Below are positions 1 through 8,467 of a DNA stretch of 64,000 nt, in pieces. The stretch is taken from NCBI RefSeq assembly GCF_041240605.1, contig NZ_CP162487.1, positions 3,231,001 to 3,295,000 of the forward strand. The letters are read 5' to 3'. The position numbers and the translations under genes were made by a program. This DNA comes from Xanthomonas sp. DAR 80977. Lineage in GTDB: Bacteria; Pseudomonadota; Gammaproteobacteria; Xanthomonadales; Xanthomonadaceae. The notes beneath the pieces are model-generated. The model was not told where the DNA came from. It saw nothing but the letters and a program-made list of their open reading frames with translations, and did not search any database. Each line of letters opens with the position of its first letter. Position 1 is the first letter of the stretch.

Positions 1-2517
1 GGCGAGCAACCCGAGCGCATCTTCGTCGCGTTCTCCCACGACCGCCTGGCCACGCTGGGCGTCGCGCCGCAGGACATCTTCGCCGCGCTCAACGGCCAGA
101 ACGTGCTGACCCCCGCCGGCTCCATCGAGACCAGGGGGCCGCAGGTCTTCCTGCGCGTCGATGGCGCGTTCGACAGCCTGGAGAAGATCCGGCGCACGCC
201 GATCGTCGCGCAGGGACGCACGCTGAAGCTGTCGGACGTGGCGACCGTGGAGCGCGGCTACGAGGATCCCGCCACCTTCCTGGTGCGCAACAACGGCGAA
301 CCGGCGCTGCTGCTGGGCGTGGTGATGCGCGACGACTGGAACGGCCTGGACCTGGGCAAGGCGCTGGAGGCGGAAGTCGCCAAGGTCAACGCGGGGCTGC
401 CCCTGGGCATGACGCTGAGCAAGGTGACCGACCAGGCCGTCAACATCAGCTCGGCGGTCGACGAGTTCATGGTCAAGTTCTTCGTCGCCCTGCTCGTGGT
501 GATGGTGGTGTGCTTCGTGAGCATGGGCTGGCGCGTCGGCATCGTGGTCGCGGCGGCGGTGCCGCTGACGCTGGCGGCGGTGTTCGTGGTCATGGCCGCG
601 AGCGGCAAGAACTTCGACCGCATCACCCTCGGCTCGCTGATCCTGGCGCTGGGCCTGCTGGTGGACGACGCCATCATCGCCATCGAGATGATGGTGGTGA
701 AGATGGAGGAAGGCTACAGCCGCGTCGCCGCCTCGGCCTATGCCTGGAGCCACACGGCGGCGCCCATGCTGTCCGGCACGCTGGTCACCGCCATCGGCTT
801 CATGCCCAACGGATTCGCGCGCTCCACGGCCGGCGAGTACACCAGCAACATGTTCTGGATCGTCGGCATCGCCCTGATCGCGTCCTGGGTCGTCGCGGTG
901 GCGTTCACCCCCTACCTCGGCGTGAAACTGCTGCCTGACATCAAGCAGGTCGAGGGCGGCCACGCGGCCATCTACGACACCCGCCACTACAACCGCTTCC
1001 GGCGGGTGCTCGGGCGCGTCATCGCGCGCAAATGGCTGGTCGCCGGCGCGGTGGTGGGGCTGTTCGCGCTGTCCATCGTCGGCATGGGGCTGGTCAACAA
1101 GCAGTTCTTCCCGACCTCCGACCGGCCGGAGGTGCTGGTCGAGGTGCAGATGCCCTACGGCACCTCGATCGCGCAGACCAGCGCGGCGACGGCGAAGGTC
1201 GAAGCCTGGCTGGCCAGGCAGAAGGAGGCGCGGATCGTGACCGCGTACATCGGCCAGGGCGCGCCACGCTTCTTCCTGGCGATGGCGCCCGAACTGCCCG
1301 ATCCGTCGTTCGCCAAGATCGTGGTGCTCGCGGGCGACGACAAGCAGCGCGAAGCGCTCAAGTTCAGGCTGCGCCGGGCCGTGGCCGACGGCCTGGTGCC
1401 CGAGGCACAGGTGCGCGCCACCCAGATCGTGTTCGGCCCGCCGTCGCCGTTTCCGGTGGCCTACCGGGTCATGGGACCCGACCCGGACACGCTGCGCAGG
1501 ATCGCAGACGACGTGGCCGGCGTCATGCATGCCAGCCCGATGATGCGCACGGTCAACACGGACTGGGGGCCGCGCGTCCCCACCCTGCGCTTCACCCTCG
1601 ACCAGGACCGGCTCCAGGCGGTGGGCCTGACCTCCAGCTCGGTGGCGTCGCAGCTGCAGTTCCTGCTGAGCGGCGTGCCGCTGACCGAGGTGCGCGAGGA
1701 CATCCGTTCGGTGCAGGTGCTGGGTCGCGCGGCCGGCGAGATCCGCTTCGATCCCGCGAAGATCGCCGGCTTCACCCTGGTCGGCGCGGCAGGACAGCGC
1801 ATTCCGCTGTCGCAGGTCGGCAGCGTCGACGTGCGCATGGAGGATCCCATCCTGCGGCGCCGCGATCGCACGCCGACCATCACGGTCCGCGGCGACATCG
1901 CCGAAGGGCTGCAGCCGCCGGACGTTTCCACCGCCGTCATGGACCAGCTGCAGCCGATCATCGACACGCTTCCTTCCGGCTACCGGATCGAACAGGCGGG
2001 TTCGATCGAAGAATCCGGCAAGGCCACCAAGGCGATGCTGCCGCTGTTCCCGATCATGATCGCGCTCACCCTGCTCATCATCATCCTGCAGGTGCGTTCG
2101 ATCGCGGCCATGGTCATGGTGTTCGCCACCAGTCCGCTCGGCCTGATCGGCGTCGCGCCGACGCTGCTCGTCTTCCAGCAGCCCTTCGGCATCAACGCCC
2201 TGGTCGGCCTGATCGCGCTGTCGGGCATCCTGATGCGCAACACGCTGATCCTGATCGGGCAGATCCACCACAACGAACAGGAAGGACTGAGCCCGTTCGA
2301 TGCGGTCGTCGAAGCCACCGTGCAGCGGGCGCGGCCGGTGATCCTGACGGCGCTGGCCGCGATCCTGGCGTTCATCCCGCTGACCCATTCGGTGTTCTGG
2401 GGCACCCTCGCCTACACGCTGATCGGCGGCACCTTCGCCGGGACGATCCTGACCCTGGTGTTCCTGCCGGCCATGTATTCCATCTGGTTCCGGATCAGGC
2501 CGGAGCCGGCTCGCTGA
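1..2517 (+). CDS. RND-family efflux transporter permease, 5' end missing
   Basis: Inner-membrane proton-driven RND pump subunit that would export substrates together with a periplasmic adaptor and an outer-membrane channel. The reading frame is open from base 1, so the gene starts outside the window; 838 residues are visible. The GTG at 103 is internal and is not chosen as a start. Visible parts include a periplasmic porter segment, a helix block with the conserved VDDA motif (V221-D222-D223) typical of transmembrane helix 4 of AcrB-like pumps, a second porter region, and a second helix block ending at about residue 830. The cognate adaptor gene would be expected upstream, outside the window. 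The family is clear but the substrate cannot be told; a heavy-metal pump is less likely than an HAE1/AcrB-like one. No gene follows on this strand before the tRNA region. Confidence 0.9.
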   Translation, partial: GEQPERIFVAFSHDRLATLGVAPQDIFAALNGQNVLTPAGSIETRGPQVFLRVDGAFDSLEKIRRTPIVAQGRTLKLSDVATVERGYEDPATFLVRNNGEPALLLGVVMRDDWNGLDLGKALEAEVAKVNAGLPLGMTLSKVTDQAVNISSAVDEFMVKFFVALLVVMVVCFVSMGWRVGIVVAAAVPLTLAAVFVVMAASGKNFDRITLGSLILALGLLVDDAIIAIEMMVVKMEEGYSRVAASAYAWSHTAAPMLSGTLVTAIGFMPNGFARSTAGEYTSNMFWIVGIALIASWVVAVAFTPYLGVKLLPDIKQVEGGHAAIYDTRHYNRFRRVLGRVIARKWLVAGAVVGLFALSIVGMGLVNKQFFPTSDRPEVLVEVQMPYGTSIAQTSAATAKVEAWLARQKEARIVTAYIGQGAPRFFLAMAPELPDPSFAKIVVLAGDDKQREALKFRLRRAVADGLVPEAQVRATQIVFGPPSPFPVAYRVMGPDPDTLRRIADDVAGVMHASPMMRTVNTDWGPRVPTLRFTLDQDRLQAVGLTSSSVASQLQFLLSGVPLTEVREDIRSVQVLGRAAGEIRFDPAKIAGFTLVGAAGQRIPLSQVGSVDVRMEDPILRRRDRTPTITVRGDIAEGLQPPDVSTAVMDQLQPIIDTLPSGYRIEQAGSIEESGKATKAMLPLFPIMIALTLLIIILQVRSIAAMVMVFATSPLGLIGVAPTLLVFQQPFGINALVGLIALSGILMRNTLILIGQIHHNEQEGLSPFDAVVEATVQRARPVILTALAAILAFIPLTHSVFWGTLAYTLIGGTFAGTILTLVFLPAMYSIWFRIRPEPAR

Positions 2518-2765
2518 GCGGGGGCCTGCCGATCTCCCGACAAGCAACTGCCGCGTCCACCTGCAACGTTGTCCCGGTGACCGGCATGCCGTGCGGCACC
2601 GGGTGCGCCGCCGCGGCGAGCTTCGTCGCGCGCGGCGGCCGCGCCTTCTGCAGCGCACGCCGCGTGTCGGCGCGCAACCGAGACCGGATGTATGTGCACA
2701 TCGTCGAGAGGCGGCCCCTTGCCCGTCGCCTTGGCCAGCCGTGCGGCGGCGCCCGTCAACGCCAT
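2518..2765 (-). pseudogene. possible remnant of a short-chain dehydrogenase (weak)
   Basis: This fills most of the 466-base stretch between the RND gene and tRNA-Gly. On the minus strand a well-placed AAGGAG lies 6 bases before an ATG at 2765, opening a frame that runs without recognisable domains into the RND gene. In a second minus frame (about 2518-2640) the string PVTGTTLQVD resembles the C-terminal segment of short-chain dehydrogenases. Ribosome site and C-terminal-like motif lie in different frames, which would fit a shortened, frameshifted relic. It may equally be chance in GC-rich DNA. The rest of the stretch up to 2983 shows nothing convincing. Confidence 0.2.
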
Positions 2766-2983
2766 CGAACTCTCCTTCGCAATGTGGAAAGAAGGAGCGA
2801 CGTCGATGGGAGCGGCACGGCTAGAACCGGCCAACCCGGCACCCGGATTCCAGTACGAATCGATGTACCGAAGAATGCGTGTGTGGGGGTGGCTTTCAGC
2901 GAACTTCGCTGGATGCTCCACAGGCACAGACCACTGTGGGATCAGGAAGCGAAGACTTCATGGGAAGTCCGAAAATCAAGCGT

Positions 2984-3059
<76 letters not shown>

Positions 3060-3095
3060 TTGAGGCCGCGAATTCTACCGGGAACCGGCAGGCTG

Positions 3096-3731
3096 TCAAC
3101 CGTTGCCTTCGATTTTTTTCGCATTCTTGTCCGCCACCGCCGCGCGCTCGTCGGCGCGCAGGCTCGGCCAGGCCGCATGCAGGTATTGGATGCCGGACAG
3201 CAGAGTCAGGATCGAGGCGATCGCCAGCGTCCAGTCGCCAATATGGAAGATGAACAGCCCCATCCACACGCTCTCCGGCGGCGAGCCGTCGGGCATCACC
3301 GAATACAGCAGGCACAGCAGCGCGACCATCTGCGCGGTGGTCTTGACCTTGCCGATCATCGCCACCCGCACCTTGGCGCGCTGGCCGATCTCGGCCATCC
3401 ACTCGCGCAGCGCCGACACCGCGATCTCGCGGCCCACGATCACCGCCGCCCAGAACGCCATCCACGGCGTCGGGTGGCCCTGCACGATCAGGAACAGCGC
3501 CACCGCGACCATCAGCTTGTCGGCCACCGGGTCCAGGAACGCGCCGAACGCCGAATACTGGTGGTAGCGCCGCGCCACCCAGCCGTCCAGCCAGTCGGTG
3601 AACGCGGCCAGGCCGAAGATCGCCGCCGAGGCGAAGTTCGTCCACGTGTAGGGAAGGTAGAACACCAGCACCAGCACCGGAATCATCACGATCCGCAGCA
3701 GCGTCAGCCAGGTGGGGATGGTCAACTTCAT
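3096..3731 (-). CDS. pgsA: CDP-diacylglycerol--glycerol-3-phosphate 3-phosphatidyltransferase
   Basis: Integral membrane enzyme that makes phosphatidylglycerol phosphate from CDP-diacylglycerol and glycerol-3-phosphate, the committed step to phosphatidylglycerol and cardiolipin. The 211-residue product has the full CDP-alcohol phosphatidyltransferase signature D46-x2-D49-G50-x2-A53-R54-x8-G63-x3-D67-x3-D71, whose aspartates bind the divalent cation and CDP. Several hydrophobic helices surround it. The start at 3731 begins the typical amphipathic N-terminus followed by the first helix. It lies 9 bases downstream of the uvrC stop and directly before tRNA-Gly. Confidence 0.96.
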   Translation of the reverse strand: MKLTIPTWLTLLRIVMIPVLVLVFYLPYTWTNFASAAIFGLAAFTDWLDGWVARRYHQYSAFGAFLDPVADKLMVAVALFLIVQGHPTPWMAFWAAVIVGREIAVSALREWMAEIGQRAKVRVAMIGKVKTTAQMVALLCLLYSVMPDGSPPESVWMGLFIFHIGDWTLAIASILTLLSGIQYLHAAWPSLRADERAAVADKNAKKIEGNG

Positions 3732-3740
3732 TGCGCTGCT

Positions 3741-5600
3741 CTACTCGCCTGCCGGATCGGGCACCGGCAGCCCGTGCAGGTTAGCGTAGATTCGTGCGGC
3801 CAGCGCGTCGTTGATGCCTTCCACGCGCGCGATCTCCGCTTCGCCGGCGGCCTTGAGCCCGGCCAGTCCGCCGAAATGCTTCAACAGGCTGGCGCGGCGG
3901 CGCGGACCGATGCCGGGGATGTCCTCCAGCTTGCTGGTCATGCGCGCCTTCTGCCGCCGCCCGCGGTGGCCGGTGATCGCGAAACGGTGCGCCTCGTCAC
4001 GCACCTGCTGAATGAACTGCAGCGCCGGCGAGGCCGCGCCGGGACGCAGCTCGCGCCCGTCCGGCATCACCAGCGTCTCGTGGCCGGCGCGGCGCTCGGC
4101 GCCCTTGGCCACGCCGATCACCAGGATGCCCTCCACGCCCAGGTCGGCGAGCGCGGCGTTGGCCTGCGCCAGCTGGCCGGCGCCGCCGTCGATCAGCAGC
4201 ACGTCGGGGAGCACCGCATCGCCCTTGCCCTCGCCCTCCGCCGCGCGGCGGAAGCGGCGCTCGATCGCCTGGCGCATCGCCGCGTAGTCGTCGCCCGGCT
4301 CGATGCCGCTGATGTTGTAGCGCCGGTACTGGCTGCGCACCGGGCCGCTGGCGTCGAACACCACGCACGAGGCCACGGTGGCCTCGCCCATGGTGTGGCT
4401 GATGTCGAAGCACTCCGCGCGCCTGACCGGCTCGGCCAGCCCCAGCATCTCGCGCAGCGCCTCGCTGCGCGCGTGCTGCGCGTTGCGGCTGGTCAGTTCG
4501 GTGGCCAGCGTGGCCTGCGCGTTGCGGCTGGCCAGCTCCAGGTAGCCGGCGCGCTCGCCGCGCACGTTCCAGCGCAGCTGCACCTTGCGCTCGGCGGCCG
4601 AACTCAGCGCCGCCTCGATCATCTCCGCGTCGGCGATCTCGCGGTCCAGCAGCACCTCGCGCGGCGGCGGCTGTTCGGCGTAGTACTGCGACACGAACGC
4701 GCCGAGCACCTCGGCGGCGCTGTCCTCGCCGTTGGTCTTGGGGAAGAACGCGCGGGTGCCGAGATTGCGGCCGTCGCGGAACGCCAGCAGCAGCACGCAG
4801 GCGTTGGCGCCCTGCATCGCGCAGGCGAGCACGTCCAGGTCGGCGGCGCGGCCGTCCACGTACTGCCGGCTCTGCATGCTGCGCAGCGAGCCGAGCAGGT
4901 CGCGCAGGCGCGCGGCGCGCTCGAATTCCAGCTGCTCGCTGGCGGCCTGCATCGCCTGCACCAGTTCGTCGCCGAGCTGGTCGCTGCGGCCGTCCAGGAA
5001 CATCGTCGCGCGGCGCACCGACTCGGCGTATTCGTCGGCCTCCACCAGCGCCACGCACGGCGCGCTGCAACGGCCGATCTGGTATTGCAGGCACGGCCGC
5101 GAGCGGTTGCGGAACACGCTGTCCTCGCAGCTGCGCAGCTTGAACAGCTTGTGCATCAGGTTCAGCGTCTCGCGCACCGCGGTGACGCCCGGATACGGGC
5201 CGAAGTAGCGCCCGGGCAGCGCGCGCGGGCCACGGTGCAGCGCGATCCGCGGCCACTCCTCGCGGGTCAGCAGCACGTAGGGATAGCTCTTGTCGTCGCG
5301 CAGGGACACGTTGTAGCGCGGCGCCAGCGACTTGATCAGCTGGTTCTCCAGCAGCAGCGCCTCGCCTTCGCTGCGGGTCACGGTCACGTCCATGCGCGCG
5401 ACCTGGGCCAGCATCGCCATGGTCCGCGCGTTCTTCGGCGAGGCGCTGAAATAGCTGGACACGCGCTTGCGCAGCGCGCCGGCCTTGCCGACGTAGAGCA
5501 AGGTGTCGTCGGCCGCGTACATGCGGTAGACGCCGGGCGCGGTACTGAGGTTGGCGGCGAAGGCCTTGCCGTCGAACGGGGGCAGTGCAGATGCGGTCAT
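3741..5600 (-). CDS. uvrC: excinuclease ABC subunit C
   Basis: Dual-incision endonuclease of nucleotide excision repair; it joins the UvrB-DNA complex and cuts 3' and then 5' of the lesion. The 619-residue protein has an N-terminal GIY-YIG nuclease (GVYRMY and LYVGKA, about residues 18-95), a cysteine-rich segment near 150-175, a UVR helical hairpin near 205-240, the RNase-H-like second nuclease domain in the middle, and C-terminal helix-hairpin-helix motifs (DIPGIGPRRRASLLKHFGG). The frame is open far upstream, but ATG 5600 gives the family's normal length and overlaps the preceding stop by ATGA, which decides the start. It is translationally coupled to the upstream NHL gene and followed by pgsA. 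Confidence 0.97.
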   Translation of the reverse strand: MTASALPPFDGKAFAANLSTAPGVYRMYAADDTLLYVGKAGALRKRVSSYFSASPKNARTMAMLAQVARMDVTVTRSEGEALLLENQLIKSLAPRYNVSLRDDKSYPYVLLTREEWPRIALHRGPRALPGRYFGPYPGVTAVRETLNLMHKLFKLRSCEDSVFRNRSRPCLQYQIGRCSAPCVALVEADEYAESVRRATMFLDGRSDQLGDELVQAMQAASEQLEFERAARLRDLLGSLRSMQSRQYVDGRAADLDVLACAMQGANACVLLLAFRDGRNLGTRAFFPKTNGEDSAAEVLGAFVSQYYAEQPPPREVLLDREIADAEMIEAALSSAAERKVQLRWNVRGERAGYLELASRNAQATLATELTSRNAQHARSEALREMLGLAEPVRRAECFDISHTMGEATVASCVVFDASGPVRSQYRRYNISGIEPGDDYAAMRQAIERRFRRAAEGEGKGDAVLPDVLLIDGGAGQLAQANAALADLGVEGILVIGVAKGAERRAGHETLVMPDGRELRPGAASPALQFIQQVRDEAHRFAITGHRGRRQKARMTSKLEDIPGIGPRRRASLLKHFGGLAGLKAAGEAEIARVEGINDALAARIYANLHGLPVPDPAGE

Positions 5601-7018
5601 TCGCTGATCGGCACGTCGCTCAGTTCGCCGCTGGCGATGTCGTAGCGCAGCACGGCATGGGCATCGGTCTCGGCGATCCACACCGCGCCCGCGGTCACCG
5701 CCAGCCCGGCCGGGCCGTGCAGGCGCCGCGGCAAGGCCGTGGTCGACAGTTCGCCACCGCCAAGGCGCAGGCTGCGCAGGCTGCCGTTGCCGCTGTCGGC
5801 GATCCACAGCAGCGGCGCGTCCGGGCTCAGCGCGATCGCCTGCGGGAACTGCAGGCGCGCGCGGCTGCGCGGGCCGTCCTCGTTGCCGAAGTCCCACGGC
5901 CCCTGCCCGCCGAGCAGGGTCTGCACCAGGTCGCCGCGCAATTGCAGCGAGCGCACCGCCGACCCCAGCGCATCGCACACGTACAGCGCCTGCTGCACCG
6001 CGGCCAGGCTGCACGGCTGCGCGAACGCGGCCAGGTGGCCGCTGCCGTCGCGCAGCTCCAGCACGCCGGCGCCGGCGCGCCAGCGCAGGCTGCGGTTGCC
6101 GAGTTCGTAGCTCCAGATGCGGTTGTCGCCGGCCATTGCGATGTGCACCTGGTTGTCGGCCACCACCACGTCCTGCGGGTGGTTCAGCGGCGCCTGCTGC
6201 GCGTGCTGCACCGGCCCTTCGACCGGTTCGCCGGCACGGCCGTTGCCGCACAGGGTGTCGACCTGGCCGCTGAGCAGGTTGATCCGGCGCAGCGCGTGGT
6301 TGCCGGTGTCGGCGACGTACAGCACGCCGCGCTCCAGCGCCAACCCGCGCGGCCGGTGGAACGCCGCCTCGCCGATGCTGCCGTCGATGAAATCGGCGGT
6401 GCCCAGCCCGAACTGGCGCAGCACGCGGCCGCCGGTGGTGCATTCGAGAATGCGGTGGTGGCCGCTGTCGGCGATGTACAGGCGATCCTCGGCGACCGCC
6501 AGGCCGACCGGGAAGCGCAGGCTCAGGCGCGGCTCGGGCTGGGTCTCGCGCGGCTCGCGCAATTCCTCGTCCAAGGGCAGCGACTGCCCGGCGCACAATG
6601 CGTTGAGCGCCTTTTCCAGGTCGGCGCCGCCGGTCCCGACCAGGCGCTCGCGCTCGTAGCCGCCGGCATCGAGCAGCACCAGGGTCGGCCATGCCTGCAC
6701 CTCGAAGCGCTGCCAGGCGGCCCAGTCGGCGTCGAGCAGGATCGGCGCCGACACGCCCTGGCTGCGCAGCAGCTTGAGCGCCCGCTGCGGTTCGCGCTCG
6801 CTGTCGAAACGCGGCACCTGCACCACGATCAGCTGCAGGCGCCCCGGATTGCGCGCCTGCCACTGCGCCAGTTCGCCGAGGCGCTGCGCGCACCACACCG
6901 AGGCGGCATTGACGAAGGCCAGCACCAGCGCCCGGCCCTGCTGCTCGCGCAGCGTGGTCGGCGCGGCGTTGAGCCAGGTGCCGGGCTGCGGCAGTTCCAG
7001 GGCGGCGATCGAGTTCAT
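5597..7018 (-). CDS. thioredoxin-like and NHL-repeat protein
   Basis: 473-residue protein with two recognisable parts. Residues 1 to about 140 resemble a thioredoxin/AhpC-like fold (a strand, SVWC, then QAWPTLVLLD with the cis-proline region), but only one cysteine is at the usual CxxC site, so ordinary disulphide exchange is doubtful. Residues from about 165 to the end carry repeated NHL-type beta-propeller motifs (LYIADSGHHRI, LYVADTGNHALR, LWIADSGNGSLR). The layout resembles NHLRC2-like proteins, whose bacterial role is not established. There is no clear signal peptide, so it is probably cytosolic. ATG 7018 overlaps the phosphatase stop at 7015 and the gene's own stop overlaps the uvrC start, so it sits in a tightly coupled operon. 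The precise function is unknown. Confidence 0.85.
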   Translation of the reverse strand: MNSIAALELPQPGTWLNAAPTTLREQQGRALVLAFVNAASVWCAQRLGELAQWQARNPGRLQLIVVQVPRFDSEREPQRALKLLRSQGVSAPILLDADWAAWQRFEVQAWPTLVLLDAGGYERERLVGTGGADLEKALNALCAGQSLPLDEELREPRETQPEPRLSLRFPVGLAVAEDRLYIADSGHHRILECTTGGRVLRQFGLGTADFIDGSIGEAAFHRPRGLALERGVLYVADTGNHALRRINLLSGQVDTLCGNGRAGEPVEGPVQHAQQAPLNHPQDVVVADNQVHIAMAGDNRIWSYELGNRSLRWRAGAGVLELRDGSGHLAAFAQPCSLAAVQQALYVCDALGSAVRSLQLRGDLVQTLLGGQGPWDFGNEDGPRSRARLQFPQAIALSPDAPLLWIADSGNGSLRSLRLGGGELSTTALPRRLHGPAGLAVTAGAVWIAETDAHAVLRYDIASGELSDVPISE

Positions 7019-7503
7019 CGGCCGATTATGCCGGAGCCGCCGTCGGCGGACAGTCGCGCCACGCTGCCCGCGGCGGCGGCGTCCACCAGTTGCCAGACCT
7101 CCTCGAACTGCGCGCTGCCGCCGGTGTAGGGGTCGGGAATCTCGCGGCGCGCGTCCAGGCCGGCCCAGGGCAGCCACAGCGCCACCCGCTCCCGCGCCGC
7201 GGCCGGCGCGCGCTGGCGCACGTCGCGCAGGTTGGCCGCGTCGGCGCACAGGATCCAGTCGAACTCGGCGAAGTCGGCGGCCTGCAGCTGCCGCGCGCGC
7301 AGCCCGGCGATGTCCACGCCATGGCCGCGGGCACAGGCGATGGCGCGCCGGTCCGGCGGCTCGCCGCTGTGCCAGGCGCCGGTCCCGGCCGAGTCCACCT
7401 GCACCCGCGCGGCCAGCGGCGAGCGCTGCAGGTGATGGCGCAGCGCGCCTTCGCCCATCGGCGAGCGGCAGATGTTGCCCAGGCACACCACCAGCAGCTT
7501 CAT
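7015..7503 (-). CDS. low-molecular-weight protein-tyrosine phosphatase
   Basis: Cytosolic phosphatase of 162 residues that removes phosphate from tyrosine through a cysteinyl-phosphate intermediate. The P-loop C7-LGNIC-R13-S is complete at the N-terminus, and the general-acid aspartate lies in DPYTGG near the C-terminus. The ATG at 7503 puts the P-loop at the family's standard position and overlaps the kdsB stop by four bases. In other bacteria such enzymes (Wzb, Etp) control tyrosine kinases of capsule export, but no kinase or capsule gene is adjacent, so the target here is unknown. Coupling to kdsB may hint at cell-surface polysaccharide control; this is inference. Confidence 0.92.
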   Translation of the reverse strand: MKLLVVCLGNICRSPMGEGALRHHLQRSPLAARVQVDSAGTGAWHSGEPPDRRAIACARGHGVDIAGLRARQLQAADFAEFDWILCADAANLRDVRQRAPAAARERVALWLPWAGLDARREIPDPYTGGSAQFEEVWQLVDAAAAGSVARLSADGGSGIIGR

Positions 7504-8273
7504 GCCAGGCTCCGCAGGTGCGCCTCGGCGCGGGCCAGGTCCTCGGGCGTGTCCACCCCGGGCGGGAACGGCGCCGGCGACAGCGCCACCGCGATGCGGA
7601 AGCCGGCTTCCAGCACCCGCAGCTGCTCCAGCGCCTCCACCTGTTCCAGGCCTCCCGGCGGCATCGCCGCGAAACGGCGCAGGAAGCCGGCGCGGTAGGC
7701 GTAGATGCCGATGTGGCGCAGCCACGGACCCGGCGGCAGTTGCTCGCGCGAGGCGGCGAACGCATCGCGGTGCCAAGGGATCGGCGCGCGGCTGAAATAC
7801 AGCGCATCGCCCTGCGCGCTGCGCACCAGCTTGACCACGTTCGGGTCGAACAGGCTCTCGGCCGATTCGACCGGCGTGCCCAGCGTCGCCATCTCCGCGC
7901 CGCTGGCGGCCAGCGCCTGCGCCACCGCCACGATCCCGGTGGCCGGCGCGAACGGCTCGTCGCCCTGCAGGTTGACCACCAGGGTGGCGTCGTCCCAGCC
8001 GGCGATGTCGGCGCATTCGGCCAGGCGATCGGTGCCGGAGGCGTGCGCCGCCGAGGTCAGCGCCACATGCACGCCGTCCAGGTCGGCCACCGCTGCGGCG
8101 ATGCGCGGGTCGTCCGCGGCCACCCACACCTGCTGCGCGCCGGCGCCGAGCGCGCGCCGCGCCACGTGCCGTACCAGCGGCTCGCCGCCGAGCGCGCGCA
8201 GCGGCTTGCCGGGCAGTCGCGAGGCGGCGTAGCGCGCCGGGATGGCGACCACGAAGGGCGGCGGCGCGCTCAT
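7500..8273 (-). CDS. kdsB: 3-deoxy-manno-octulosonate cytidylyltransferase
   Basis: Cytosolic enzyme that activates KDO with CTP to CMP-KDO for the inner core of lipopolysaccharide. The 257-residue length is normal. The nucleotide-binding N-terminus [15 protein letters not shown] (from about residue 10) and the NLQGDEPF metal/substrate loop near residue 105 are intact. It heads the kdsB-phosphatase-NHL-uvrC-pgsA-tRNA run and is divergent from the siderophore receptor. In many gammaproteobacteria kdsB follows lpxK closely; here the two are split by the receptor gene. Confidence 0.96.
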   Translation of the reverse strand: MSAPPPFVVAIPARYAASRLPGKPLRALGGEPLVRHVARRALGAGAQQVWVAADDPRIAAAVADLDGVHVALTSAAHASGTDRLAECADIAGWDDATLVVNLQGDEPFAPATGIVAVAQALAASGAEMATLGTPVESAESLFDPNVVKLVRSAQGDALYFSRAPIPWHRDAFAASREQLPPGPWLRHIGIYAYRAGFLRRFAAMPPGGLEQVEALEQLRVLEAGFRIAVALSPAPFPPGVDTPEDLARAEAHLRSLA

Positions 8274-8351
8274 GCGGCGCTCGCGCGCAAGGCGGTAGCT
8301 GAACGCTGGAATTCACGAAACCGAAACATGCGTTGATCTTTCTCCGTCGTC

Positions 8352-8372
8352 TATTGAGAATAGTTCGTATTC
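8352..8372. promoter_or_regulatory. probable Fur box
   Basis: The imperfect palindrome TATTGAGAATAGTTCGTATTC resembles the Fur consensus (GATAATGAGAATNATTATC type): TTGAGAAT is followed by a second diverged half. It lies 95 bases upstream of the siderophore receptor start and 78 bases upstream of the divergent kdsB start. Iron repression of the receptor is the expected outcome. Matching was by eye. Confidence 0.7.
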
Positions 8373-8467
8373 GCTGCCGCGCTGGCGGGCGCGGTCATCC
8401 ATCCGATGCCGCGCACTGCCGGCCGCGTGGCATTGCGCCTTCCCCACCATTCTATAGATCCCGCCCG

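Noticed and set aside
3741..6896. 1051-codon minus frame that would fuse an upstream domain to UvrC
   Set aside because: Residues before ATG 5600 are the shifted frame of the NHL gene; normal UvrC length and the ATGA overlap fix the start.
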